A DNA stretch of 64,000 nucleotides, taken from assembly GCF_030316825.1 (NCBI RefSeq), contig NZ_JASZYU010000001.1:2046001-2110000 (forward strand), in the 5' to 3' direction. Every line of letters begins with the position of its first letter. The stretch's first letter is position 1. The notes beneath the pieces were generated by a model, which worked only from the letters and a program-made list of their open reading frames with translations, had not been told where the DNA came from and made no database searches. The position numbers and the translations under genes are program-made. Shown here in pieces: positions 25,832 to 34,548 of this stretch. Origin of the DNA: Variovorax fucosicus. Its GTDB lineage: Bacteria > Pseudomonadota > Gammaproteobacteria > Burkholderiales > Burkholderiaceae_C.

Positions 25832-26887
25832 ATGGCCCTGATGGATTTCATCAAGAAGCAGTTCATCGACATCATCCAGTGGACCGAGACCGGCGACGGC
25901 ACACTGGCCTGGCGTTTCCCGATGGCCGAGATGGAAATCCAGAACGGCGCCTCGCTCACGGTGCGCGAGTCCCAGGTTGCGGTGTTCGTCAACGAGGGCA
26001 AGGTGGCCGACGTGTTCGGCCCCGGCATGTACAAGCTCACGACGCAGACGCTGCCGGTGCTCACCTACCTGAAGAACTGGGACAAGCTGTTCGAGTCCCC
26101 GTTCAAGAGCGACGTCTACTTCTTCAGCACGCGCCAGCAGGTCGACCAGAAGTGGGGCACGCCCCAGCCGATCACGATCCGCGACAAGGACTTCGGCGCG
26201 GTGCGGCTGCGCGCCTTCGGCAACTACAGCTTCCGCATCGGCGATGCGAAGCTGTTCCACACCGAGATCTCGGGCACGCGCGACATCTACAGCGTGGCCG
26301 ACCTCGACGGCCAGCTGCGCGGTCTGGTGCTGCAGAACATCAGCAATGCCATCGCCGCCAGCGGCGTGCCGTTCCTCGATCTCGCGGCCAACCAGATCCA
26401 GTTCGCGACGGCGCTGGCCACCCAGCTGGTGCCCGAGTTCGCCAAGATCGGCATCAAGCTCGAAAGCATCACGGTACAGAACGTCTCGCTGCCCGAAGAG
26501 CTGCAGAAGATCCTCGACCAGAAAATCGGCATGGGCATGGTCGGCAACGACATGGGCAAGTTCATGCAGTACCAGACGGCGCAGGCGATTCCGAAGTTCG
26601 CCGAAGGCGCGGGCCACGGCAGCGGCATCGCAGGCGACGCGATGGGCCTGGGGGCCGGCGTGGCGCTCGGTCAGGTAATGGCGCAGAACCTGGCGCAGGG
26701 GCTGAACCCGAACAACAACGCAGCGGCTGCTGCTGCGGCGGCCGCGGCCCAGCCCGCAGTGGCCGTGGTGAGCGCTGCCGACGTCATGACCACGCTCGAA
26801 AAGCTCGGCGAGCTCAAGGCCAAGGGCATCCTCACGCAGGAAGAGTTCGACGCCAAGAAGGCCGACCTGCTCAAGAAGTTGGTCTAA
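25832..26887 (+). CDS. SPFH-domain (YdjI/virion-core-like) protein with C-terminal SHOCT domain
   Basis: 351 residues. The SPFH/YdjI domain spans ~1–260 (MDFIKKQFIDIIQWTETG, VFGPGMYKLTTQTLPVLTYL, VYFFSTRQQVDQKWGTP). An Ala-rich linker follows (~295–318). The C-terminal SHOCT hairpin is LEKLGELKAKGILTQEEFDAKKADLLKKL, a short oligomerisation module. There is no membrane helix. YdjI-type SPFH proteins accompany PspA/membrane-stress loci. GAGGAG lies 7 nt upstream of ATG 25832. It starts a same-strand series through 32052, interrupted by two copies of the dispersed element. Confidence 0.9.
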   Translation: MALMDFIKKQFIDIIQWTETGDGTLAWRFPMAEMEIQNGASLTVRESQVAVFVNEGKVADVFGPGMYKLTTQTLPVLTYLKNWDKLFESPFKSDVYFFSTRQQVDQKWGTPQPITIRDKDFGAVRLRAFGNYSFRIGDAKLFHTEISGTRDIYSVADLDGQLRGLVLQNISNAIAASGVPFLDLAANQIQFATALATQLVPEFAKIGIKLESITVQNVSLPEELQKILDQKIGMGMVGNDMGKFMQYQTAQAIPKFAEGAGHGSGIAGDAMGLGAGVALGQVMAQNLAQGLNPNNNAAAAAAAAAAQPAVAVVSAADVMTTLEKLGELKAKGILTQEEFDAKKADLLKKLV

Positions 26888-26980
26888 CCCCCAGGCTTCG
26901 CGCACTTCGTGTCGCTTCTCCTTCCCCCTTGCAGGGGGCAATACCTGTGGCCCGGCGTAGCCGGTTCCACGGTATTCCCG
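26888..26980 (+). repeat. Dispersed three-hairpin 3' element, copy 2
   Basis: It starts on the base after the SPFH gene stop. A: GCGCAC-TTC-GTGTCGC. B: CCCCCT-TGC-AGGGGG. C (26940–26976): outer AATACC/GGTATT, middle GTGG/CCAC, inner CCGGC-GTA-GCCGG. The outer and middle stems differ from copies 1, 3 and 4 but keep pairing. Confidence 0.88.
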
Positions 26981-27008
26981 ATGTCTGCAGCCGTCGTTCC
27001 TCGCTGCC

Positions 27009-28487
27009 ATGGCTGAGGCCCCCCAACGCGCCTACCGCGCGCCCTGCCCCGGCTGCGGCGCGCCGGTCGAGTTCCGTTCGGCCCAATCGACCTTTGCCGT
27101 CTGCCCCTACTGCCAGAGCACCGTGGTGCGGCAGGGCGACACCCTGGCGCGCGTGGGCAAGATGGCCGAGCTGTTCGACGACTTCAGCCCGCTGCAGCTG
27201 TTTGCCGCCGGCCGCATCCAGGACAAGCCCTTCACGCTGGTCGGCCGGCTGCAGTACAGCTACCCGGGCGGGCGCTGGACGGAGTGGATCGCTGCGCTCG
27301 ACGGCGACCGCACCGGCACGCTGAGCGAGGACAACGGCGCCTACGTCTTCTCGCTGCCGCTCGAATTGCAGCGGCCCGCGCCTCCGGCCGGCGAGTTGCG
27401 CGTCGGCGCCACGACCGCCTTCAACGGCCAGAACTACACGGTGGCTTCGAGCGAACTGGTGTCGCTGCTGTCGGCCCAGGGTGAACTGCCGCGGCTGCCG
27501 GAACTCGGCAAGCCGTTCACCGTGGTCGAACTTCGCAGCGACAACGGCCTGGTGCTCAGCCTCGACTACGACACCAGTCCGCCCGGCGCCTACCTCGGCC
27601 GCGCGGTGCAGCTCGAAGACCTGCAGCTCACCGGCCTGCGCGACGAATCGGCCAAGGACGAGAAAGGCCGCGGCTTCGCCTGCCCCAATTGCGGCGCGCC
27701 GGTCACGGTCAACTTCGAGAACAGCAAGAGCATCACCTGCGCGAGCTGCAACAGCATCATCGACCTGACCCAGGGCATCGGCGGCGAGCTCAAGCATGCC
27801 GAGCAGGACGAGCCGGTGCGCCCGCTGATTCCGCTCGGCACCCTGGGCCAGCTGCAGGGCGTGGCATGGCAGGTGGTCGGCTTCCAGCACCGCATGGGGG
27901 CCGAACCCGGCGACGACGAGCACTTCGGCTGGGACGAATACCTGCTCTACAACAAGAAGCGCGGCTTCAGCTTCCTGGTCGATGCCGAAGACGGCTGGAG
28001 CATGGTCAAGCCGACCACGGGTGCACCGACCCTGGCCAGCAGCAATGCGACCACCGCCGCCTACCTCGGCAAGAGCTACCAGCAGCAGTACGCCTACAAC
28101 GCCGAAACCACCTACGTGGCCGGCGAGTTCTACTGGAAGGTCGAGCGCGGCCAGAAAACCTTCAACCGCGACTTCGCGGCGGGCAAGTCGCTGCTGTCGA
28201 TGGAGCGCTCGGCCAGCGAGTTGACCTGGTCGTCCGGGGACAAGCTCGACAGCGCCGCCGTCGCCACCGCGTTCAAGCTCGACGCGAAGAAGGAGATGTT
28301 CAAGCGCAACGATGCGGCACCGCTGAGCGCCGCGTCCGGCCTGGGCTGCGGCACCATCATCCTGATCGTGGTGGTGATCATCGTCCTGCTGATCATCCTG
28401 AGCACCTGCAGCAGCTCGTCGGGCAGCGGCTACCGCAGTTCGGGCGGCTCGTCCGGCGGCTACTCGAGTGGCGGCGGGCACAAATGA
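27009..28487 (+). CDS. DUF4178 protein with two zinc ribbons and a C-terminal membrane anchor
   Basis: 492 residues. The N-terminal zinc ribbon is CPGCGAPVEF … CPYCQST and a second lies at ~222–245 (CPNCGAPV … CASCNS). Each is followed by a DUF4178 beta domain (FTLVGRLQYSYPGGRWTEW; VAWQVVGFQHRMG … FGWDEYLLYN). One hydrophobic helix near the end (GTIILIVVVIIVLLIIL) is followed by Ser/Gly-rich residues ending GGGHK. This looks like a tail-anchored inner-membrane protein with a large cytoplasmic zinc-binding part. The family is found beside DUF350 and polyamine-synthase genes; the function is unknown. Confidence 0.88.
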   Translation: MAEAPQRAYRAPCPGCGAPVEFRSAQSTFAVCPYCQSTVVRQGDTLARVGKMAELFDDFSPLQLFAAGRIQDKPFTLVGRLQYSYPGGRWTEWIAALDGDRTGTLSEDNGAYVFSLPLELQRPAPPAGELRVGATTAFNGQNYTVASSELVSLLSAQGELPRLPELGKPFTVVELRSDNGLVLSLDYDTSPPGAYLGRAVQLEDLQLTGLRDESAKDEKGRGFACPNCGAPVTVNFENSKSITCASCNSIIDLTQGIGGELKHAEQDEPVRPLIPLGTLGQLQGVAWQVVGFQHRMGAEPGDDEHFGWDEYLLYNKKRGFSFLVDAEDGWSMVKPTTGAPTLASSNATTAAYLGKSYQQQYAYNAETTYVAGEFYWKVERGQKTFNRDFAAGKSLLSMERSASELTWSSGDKLDSAAVATAFKLDAKKEMFKRNDAAPLSAASGLGCGTIILIVVVIIVLLIILSTCSSSSGSGYRSSGGSSGGYSSGGGHK

Positions 28488-28579
28488 CCCCCCCGGACTT
28501 GGCGGCGCCAGTTTTGGAGCGCGCGCATTGTGCGATGACTGAGTGCAAACTGAATCAACTTTGACTGGAGGTCCTCATC

Positions 28580-28798
28580 ATGGGATTTGAATGGCTGAAA
28601 CCGGGCGTGGTCCTCGGCTCCCTCGTGTACGCGCTGATCGGCGTCGTGATCTTCTGGCTCTGCTTCCTGATCATCGACAAGATCACGCCCTACGACCTGT
28701 GGGGCGAGATCGTCGAGAAGCAGAACGTGGCGCTCGGCCTCGTGGTCGCGGCCATGAGCCTCGGCATCTGCGTCATCGTCGCAGCGGCGATCCATTGA
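28580..28798 (+). CDS. DUF350 small membrane protein (YjfL-like half unit)
   Basis: 72 residues with two hydrophobic helices (VVLGSLVYALIGVVIFWLCF and NVALGLVVAAMSLGICVIVA) joined by DKITPYDLWGEIVEKQ, the DUF350 signature. It is a single repeat, about half the length of E. coli YjfL. A GGAGG ribosome site sits 8 nt upstream. The next gene starts 5 nt after its stop, so the two are surely cotranscribed. Confidence 0.9.
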   Translation: MGFEWLKPGVVLGSLVYALIGVVIFWLCFLIIDKITPYDLWGEIVEKQNVALGLVVAAMSLGICVIVAAAIH

Positions 28799-28802
28799 CG
28801 CT

Positions 28803-30362
28803 GTGAGCGTCGTCTCTCCGCCCGCGCGGGCCGTGGGCGCGCGGCCGGTCGAAATCGCGCTGCTGGCCAGCGTGTTCGTCATCGCGGCCTGCGGTCTGGT
28901 GTACGAGCTGACCGCGGCGGCGCTGAGCTCCTACCTGCTCGGCGACTCGGTGCTGCAGTTCAGCACCATCATCGGCACCTACCTGTTCGCGATGGGCGTG
29001 GGCTCCTGGCTCTCGCGCTACTTCGAGCGCCAGTTACCGGCGCACTTTCTGCGCATCGAACTGCTGGTGGCGCTGGTCGGCGGCACCTTGCCCGCCATCC
29101 TGTTCCTTGCCAACGCCTGGGTTCCGGGCGCGTTCCGACCGCTGCTGTATGGCCTGGTGATGGTGGTTGGCGCGCTGGTCGGGCTGGAGATCCCGCTGGT
29201 GATGCGCATCCTCAAGCGCAACGTGCAGTTGAAGGATCTGGTGTCGCAGGTGCTCACCTTCGACTACCTCGGCGCGCTCGCGGTGTCGATCGCGTTCCCG
29301 CTGCTGCTGGTGCCGCAGCTCGGCATGATCCGTACCGGTTTGCTGTTCGGCTTCATGAACGCAGCGGTGGCGTTGTGGGCGCTCTGGCTGTTCCGCCACG
29401 AGCTGCGGCGCGTCGGCGTTCATGCGCTGGCCTGCCTGCTAACGCTGGCCGCCATCGGCGCGGCCTTCGCCGGTGCGGAACGCATCACGACCGTGGCCGA
29501 AGACAAGTTCTACCAGGACCGCATCGTGTTCAGCGCGAGTTCGCCGTACCAACGCATCGTGGTCACGCGCGGCCAGCTTGGGCACCGCTTGTTCCTGAAC
29601 GGCAACCTGCAGTTCGCCGAGCGCGACGAGTACCGCTACCACGAGGCGCTGGTGCACCCGGTGATGGCCGCGCAGGGCGCACCGAAGAAAGTCGCGGTGC
29701 TCGGTGGCGGCGACGGCATGGCGGTGCGCGAGATCCTCAAGTACCCGTCGGTCGAGCAGGTCACGCTGGTCGAGCTCGATCCGAACATGACGACCCTGTT
29801 CAGCACGCACGAAACCTTGTCGGCGCTGAACGGCGGTGCGCTGAAATCGCCGAAGCTGAAGATCGTCAATACCGATGCGTTCCAGTGGCTGCAGCAGGGC
29901 CGCCTGGGGGCCGACGATACCTTCGACGTGATCGTGGTCGACTTCCCCGACCCGACCAACTTCGCGATCGGCAAGCTCTACACCAGCGCCTTCTACGCCT
30001 TGCTCGAAAAGCGCCTGTCGGCCAGCGGCTACGCCGTGATCCAGACCACCTCGCCCTTGGTCGCGCGCCGCAGTTTCTGGACAGTCGCCACCACGATCGA
30101 ATCGGTGGGCTTGCTGGCGACGCCCTACCACGCGCATGTGCCGAGCTTCGGCGAATGGGGCTTCATCATCGCGAGCCGCAGGCCTTACCGGCAGCCCGAC
30201 GCATTGCCCGACGGCTTGCGCTTCCTGACGGCAAAGACACTGCCGCTGTTGTTCGATTTTCCCAAGGACATGGCGCGGGTTCCGACCGAAGTGAACCGCC
30301 TCTCGAACCAGGTTCTGGTCACCACCTACGAGCAGGAATGGGGCAAGGTGGTGGCGCATTGA
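28803..30362 (+). CDS. Membrane-embedded polyamine aminopropyltransferase (spermidine synthase-like)
   Basis: 519 residues. Residues ~15–225 contain about seven hydrophobic helices; residues ~230–500 are a SpeE domain. The decarboxylated-SAM loop is VAVLGGGDGMAVREILKYP with VTLVELDPNM, and the gate-like region is DVIVVDFPDPTNFAIGKLYT. Fused TM-SpeE proteins differ from the soluble ~280-residue SpeE and often sit with DUF350 and DUF4178 genes. It transfers an aminopropyl group to a polyamine acceptor. The AdoMet decarboxylase that would supply its donor lies at 40104–40493. Confidence 0.9.
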   Translation: MSVVSPPARAVGARPVEIALLASVFVIAACGLVYELTAAALSSYLLGDSVLQFSTIIGTYLFAMGVGSWLSRYFERQLPAHFLRIELLVALVGGTLPAILFLANAWVPGAFRPLLYGLVMVVGALVGLEIPLVMRILKRNVQLKDLVSQVLTFDYLGALAVSIAFPLLLVPQLGMIRTGLLFGFMNAAVALWALWLFRHELRRVGVHALACLLTLAAIGAAFAGAERITTVAEDKFYQDRIVFSASSPYQRIVVTRGQLGHRLFLNGNLQFAERDEYRYHEALVHPVMAAQGAPKKVAVLGGGDGMAVREILKYPSVEQVTLVELDPNMTTLFSTHETLSALNGGALKSPKLKIVNTDAFQWLQQGRLGADDTFDVIVVDFPDPTNFAIGKLYTSAFYALLEKRLSASGYAVIQTTSPLVARRSFWTVATTIESVGLLATPYHAHVPSFGEWGFIIASRRPYRQPDALPDGLRFLTAKTLPLLFDFPKDMARVPTEVNRLSNQVLVTTYEQEWGKVVAH

Positions 30363-30371
30363 CTACGCACA

Positions 30372-30464
30372 CCCCCAGTCTTCGCGCACTTCGTGTCGCT
30401 GCGCCAACCCCCTTGCAGGGGGCAACACCAGCAGCCCGGCAAAGCCGGTTCTGCGGTGTTCCCG
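30372..30464 (+). repeat. Dispersed three-hairpin 3' element, copy 3
   Basis: It begins 9 nt after the aminopropyltransferase stop and ends 8 nt before the next ATG. A: GCGCAC-TTC-GTGTCGC. B: CCCCCT-TGC-AGGGGG. C (30424–30460): outer AACACC/GGTGTT, middle GCAG/CTGC, inner CCGGC-AAA-GCCGG. Confidence 0.88.
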
Positions 30465-30471
30465 GCATGGC

Positions 30472-32052
30472 ATGAGACGGCGCGACTTTGTTGGCGCCAC
30501 GGCGGGGGCATTCGCGCTGGGGGGCTGCAGCCCACCGGCGGCCGAGATCACGGGGGGCTTTACCGGCATCGATATCGCGCGCGGGCACGCGCTGCGCGAT
30601 GGCGCGTTGCGCGCGAAGCCGCCGGCGCAGGTGCGCCGTACCCGCGCGGTGATCGCGGGTGGCGGTATTGCGGGGCTGGCAGCGGCGCGCGCGCTGCGCC
30701 AGTCCGGGGTCGAGGACTTCGTGCTGCTCGAACTCGAAGACACGGCCGGCGGCAACAGCCGCGGCGGTGTGGTGGGCGGCATCGCCTGCCCGCTCGGCGC
30801 GCACTACCTGCCGGTGCCGGGCGACGATGCGCCCGAAGTGCAGGATCTGCTGGAGGAATTCGGCCTGCGCCAGCGTGTGGCCGGACGCTGGCAGTACAAC
30901 GAACGCCATCTGTGCCACAGCCCGCAGGAGCGCATTTTTTTCGAGGACGAATGGCACGAAGGCCTGCTGCCGGTGCAGGGTGTCGGTGCCACAGCGCTGG
31001 CGCAGTACCGCCTGTTCGGCCAGCGCATCGAGGCGTTGCAGGCTGCGGCGCGCTTCGTCATTCCCACTTTGCATGCGCCGCTCTCGCCCACGTTGCTGGC
31101 GCTCGACGCGGTGACGTTCGCGGACTGGCTCGATCGCGAAGGCTTCGACGAACCGCACCTGCGCTGGTATCTGGACTACTGCTGCCGCGACGACTACGGC
31201 GCCGATGCGGCGCATGTGTCGGCCTGGGCCGGCATCCACTATTTCGCGAGCCGTCACGGCTTTCATGCTCCGGGTGATGGCAGCGAGGAGCGCGATGCGG
31301 TCCTCACCTGGCCCGAGGGCAACGGCTGGCTGGCACGCCGGCTCGCACAGCCGCTCGGTGATCGACTCCGCTGCGGCCAGGTCGTCACGCGCATTGCCGA
31401 GACGCGCGAGGGGGTCGAGGTCGACGTGTTCGACGTGACGTCGAAGTCGCTGGTGCGCTGGCAGGCCGAGCGCTGCATCGTCGCGCTGCCGGTGTTCATC
31501 GCCGCGCGGGTGGTCGAGTCGCCGCCGCCGGCTTTGCGCAACGCGGCCGCACACGTGGCGTACGCGCCCTGGCTGGTCGCCAACGTGCACCTGCGCGCAC
31601 CGCTGGCCGACCGCCCCGGCGCCGCGCCCAGCTGGGACAACGTGGTGTACGGCACGCGCGGCCTGGGCTATGTCGACGCGCGCCACCAGACGCTCGACCC
31701 GACCCCCGGCCCGACCGTGCTGACCTGGTACCGGCCGCTGGGCCCCAGTCGCCACGACACGGGCGACGGGCGCCGACTGCTGCTCGAGCGCCCCTGGAGC
31801 GGCTGGCGCGACGAACTGCTGGCCGAGCTGTCGCTGCCGCACGCCGATCTGCGCACGCAGGCGACGCGCATCGACATCACGCGCTACGGCCACGCGATGG
31901 CGATGCCGACACCCGGACTGCTGCGCCGGCTTGGCGCGCAGGCGCCATCTGTGGGGCGGCTTGCATTCGCGCACGCCGACTGGTCGGGCTATTCGATCTT
32001 CGAGGAAGCGTTCACGCGCGGGCACCTGGCCGGGCTTGCCGTTCAGCGCTGA
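30472..32052 (+). CDS. FAD-dependent oxidoreductase (flavin amine-oxidase type), Tat/lipoprotein signal
   Basis: 526 residues. The start MRRRDFVGATAGAFALGGCS has a twin-arginine motif and a lipobox ending at Cys20, so a membrane-anchored periplasmic enzyme is expected. The FAD loop is AVIAGGGIAGLAAARAL near residue 60, with LELEDTAGGNSRGG after it. The C-terminal flavin signature is weak but RLAFAHADWSGYSIFEEAFTRG is recognisable. Position after a polyamine synthase suggests an amine or polyamine oxidase; this is inference. Its last 10 nt overlap the convergent glycosyltransferase gene. Confidence 0.85.
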   Translation: MRRRDFVGATAGAFALGGCSPPAAEITGGFTGIDIARGHALRDGALRAKPPAQVRRTRAVIAGGGIAGLAAARALRQSGVEDFVLLELEDTAGGNSRGGVVGGIACPLGAHYLPVPGDDAPEVQDLLEEFGLRQRVAGRWQYNERHLCHSPQERIFFEDEWHEGLLPVQGVGATALAQYRLFGQRIEALQAAARFVIPTLHAPLSPTLLALDAVTFADWLDREGFDEPHLRWYLDYCCRDDYGADAAHVSAWAGIHYFASRHGFHAPGDGSEERDAVLTWPEGNGWLARRLAQPLGDRLRCGQVVTRIAETREGVEVDVFDVTSKSLVRWQAERCIVALPVFIAARVVESPPPALRNAAAHVAYAPWLVANVHLRAPLADRPGAAPSWDNVVYGTRGLGYVDARHQTLDPTPGPTVLTWYRPLGPSRHDTGDGRRLLLERPWSGWRDELLAELSLPHADLRTQATRIDITRYGHAMAMPTPGLLRRLGAQAPSVGRLAFAHADWSGYSIFEEAFTRGHLAGLAVQR

Positions 32053-33029
32053 ACGGCTTGCGGGCGCAGCAATGCGTCGATGGCGGTGACGGACGCGGCG
32101 ACCGAATGGCCCTGGTACCAGTCGAAGGCCGCGCGCGAGATGCGCTTCAGGTCGGCCGGCGCCGGGTCTGCGGCGGGCACCCCGTGCAGGTAGTTCGTGC
32201 CGCTCGCCAGGCCGTCGTAGGTTCCCGTGTTGCCCGACAGCAGCACCGGCACCAGCCCGTGCGCGCAATAGGCGCCGAACACGCTGCTCTTGGCCACGCA
32301 GTGCGGCGAGTAGGCCACCATGCCGAAGGTCGCCGAGCGCATCAGCGCATGGATGCGCTCCACCGGCAGTCGGCCGTGCAGCGTGACGCCTTGCGCCTGC
32401 AGCAAGGCCGCGATGTCGGCGTCGTGGATCGTCGAGCCGATATCGTGCAGCGCGACGCCGTTGGCGGTGGCCCATCGGAACAGCGGCTCACCTGCCTCGC
32501 GCCAGGTGGAGGCGCGCAGCGGCTCGCTGCCGAACACCAGCAGCGACTTGTCGCGCATAGGCGGCAGCTCGGCCAACTCGCCCACGCTCGAATAGATCGG
32601 CAGCCGCACATGCGGCACCCCGCCGGCCCGGGCCTGCAGCCAGTCGGTGGACACCTCGATGTTGGAGATCCAGCAGTCGGCATGCCTGGCCAGCTGCGTC
32701 GCGATGAAGCGCTGCACCGGCGACACCCAGAACACCGACGACAGCGGCGAGCTGCTCTGCGCATGGGTCTCGTGGAAGAACACGCCGAAGCGCTTCATGC
32801 GCGGCCGGTTGCGGCGCACCCAGGCCAGCAGGTGCAGCGGTGCACCGTAGCGGCCGTAGCCGTAGCCGCTGTAGTGCAGCAGCACGCTGTCGCCGTCTAC
32901 GCCCATGTCCCGGGCCGGGTCGAACACCAGCGTGCGCGCGTCGCCGCCGAGCTGCGCGGTCATGGTGGCAACATAGTCCATCACCCCGCCCGACTGGTTG
33001 GGGATGATCATCGAGATGCGGTCGGACAT
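32043..33029 (-). CDS. Glycosyltransferase-like protein of unknown specificity
   Basis: 328 residues. MSDRISMIIPNQSGGVMDYVATMTAQL opens a GT-B-like N-domain. GVFFHETHAQSSS, the hinge region LLVFGSEPLRAS, and VTLHGRLPVERIHALMRSATFGMVAY plus AKSSVFGAYCAHGLVPVL (donor-site-like) support a GT4-related fold. No EX7E pair is obvious. It starts 11 nt after pepP on the same strand. The acceptor is unknown; a non-enzymatic homologue cannot be excluded. Confidence 0.6.
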   Translation of the reverse strand: MSDRISMIIPNQSGGVMDYVATMTAQLGGDARTLVFDPARDMGVDGDSVLLHYSGYGYGRYGAPLHLLAWVRRNRPRMKRFGVFFHETHAQSSSPLSSVFWVSPVQRFIATQLARHADCWISNIEVSTDWLQARAGGVPHVRLPIYSSVGELAELPPMRDKSLLVFGSEPLRASTWREAGEPLFRWATANGVALHDIGSTIHDADIAALLQAQGVTLHGRLPVERIHALMRSATFGMVAYSPHCVAKSSVFGAYCAHGLVPVLLSGNTGTYDGLASGTNYLHGVPAADPAPADLKRISRAAFDWYQGHSVAASVTAIDALLRPQAVQR

Positions 33030-33040
33030 GCGGCGCCGGC

Positions 33041-34423
33041 TCAGCGCATCAGCGCTTCGATCTCGTCCGCCTTCACCGGCACGCCGCGCGAAATGAGCTC
33101 GCAGCCGCTGGCCGTGACGATCGCGTCGTCCTCGATGCGGATGCCGATGTTGTGGAACTCCTCCGGCACGCCCTCGCCCGGCCGCACATAGATGCCGGGT
33201 TCGATGGTCAGCGCCATGCCGGGATGCAGGATGCGGCTGGGGCGGTTCTTGATGATCTCGTTCGACAACGGATCCTTGCGTTCGCTCACCTCGCCGACCT
33301 GCGTCGGCTCCACATAGCTGCCGCAGTCGTGCACGTCCATGCCGAGCCAGTGCCCGGTGCGGTGCATGTAGAACGGGAAGTAGGCACGCTGCTCGATCAC
33401 GTCGTCGACACCGCCGACCTTGTCGGCGTCGAGCAGGCCCACGTCCAGCATGCCCTGCGCCAGCACGCGCACCGTCGCATCGTGCGGGTCGGTAAAGCGG
33501 GCACCGGCCCTGGTGGCCGCCACCGCCGCTTCCTGGCTGGCGAGCACCAGGTCGTACAGCACGCGCTGCGGGCCGCTGAACTTGCCGTTGGCCGGAAAGG
33601 TGCGCGTGATGTCGCTCGCGTAGCCGTCGAGCTCGCAGCCGGCGTCGATCAGCACCAGTTCCCCGGCGCGCACCGGTGCCGCATCGGCACGGTAGTGCAG
33701 CACGCAGGCATTGGCACCGGCCGCCACGATCGAGCCGTAGGCCGGGCACTGGGAGCCGCCGAGGCGGAATTCGTGCAGCAGTTCGGCGTCGAGGTGGTAC
33801 TCGCGCACATCCTTGCCCTCGCGCAGCATGCGAGCGCTCACTTTCATTGCGCGGATGTGAGCGCGCGCGCTGATCTGTGCCGCGCGGCGCATCACGTCCT
33901 GCTCGTGCGCGTCCTTTACAAGCCGCATCTCGTCGAGCGGGCCGCACAGGTCGCGCTGCTCGTCGGGGCACAGCGCGCCGTAGCGCACGCGGGCCCGCAC
34001 CGACGACAGCCAGCCGTCGATGCGCGACTCCAGCCCCTTGTGCGTGGCAAAGGGATACCAGACGGTGGCGCGGTTCTCGAGCAGCTTGGGCAGCTGGCTG
34101 TCGAGTTCGCCGGCCGCGAAAGCCTGGTCGACCCCGAGGGCTGCGGGCGCCGCCTCGGGGCCCAGGCGATAGCCGTCCCAGATCTCGCGTTCCAGGTCCT
34201 TCGGCGCACAAAACAACGTCGAATTTCCGTCGCCGGTCAGCACCAGCCAGGCGTTCGGCTCGGCAAAACCGGTGAGGTAGTAAAAGTAACTGTCGTGTCG
34301 ATAAAGGAAGTCGCTGTCGCGGTTGCGGGCGCGTTCAGCCGCGGTCGGAATGACGGCGATTCCGTCGCGACCCAGTTGCGTGGCCAAGCGGGCGCGGCGA
34401 TTTTCGTAGAGGGTTGAGGTCAT
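33041..34423 (-). CDS. pepP: Xaa-Pro aminopeptidase (aminopeptidase P)
   Basis: 460 residues with the AMP_N domain (~1–140; RDSDFLYRHDSYFYYLTGF) and the M24 pita-bread domain. Metal ligands are in LIDAGCELDGYASDITRTF (two Asp), RTGHWLGMDVHD (His), ALTIEPGIYV (Glu) and IGIRIEDD (Glu). It removes N-terminal residues preceding proline in the cytoplasm. In related genomes pepP is commonly near murU; here two lipoprotein genes on the opposite strand lie between them. Confidence 0.95.
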   Translation of the reverse strand: MTSTLYENRRARLATQLGRDGIAVIPTAAERARNRDSDFLYRHDSYFYYLTGFAEPNAWLVLTGDGNSTLFCAPKDLEREIWDGYRLGPEAAPAALGVDQAFAAGELDSQLPKLLENRATVWYPFATHKGLESRIDGWLSSVRARVRYGALCPDEQRDLCGPLDEMRLVKDAHEQDVMRRAAQISARAHIRAMKVSARMLREGKDVREYHLDAELLHEFRLGGSQCPAYGSIVAAGANACVLHYRADAAPVRAGELVLIDAGCELDGYASDITRTFPANGKFSGPQRVLYDLVLASQEAAVAATRAGARFTDPHDATVRVLAQGMLDVGLLDADKVGGVDDVIEQRAYFPFYMHRTGHWLGMDVHDCGSYVEPTQVGEVSERKDPLSNEIIKNRPSRILHPGMALTIEPGIYVRPGEGVPEEFHNIGIRIEDDAIVTASGCELISRGVPVKADEIEALMR

Positions 34424-34548
34424 CCCCGCACGATGCCACAGCTATGTAACAAGCGCTTGTTGCGTCGCAGCACATCCCGAAAGGATTTGAAAGAAACATT
34501 GCCCCAACGATAGTCATGCATGTAAAAACCGCACAAGTCAATCAGAGG

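Noticed and set aside
23272-27324. 1350-residue plus-strand ORF
   Set aside because: Antisense of maeB and then out of frame in the SPFH gene, both of which have convincing family motifs.
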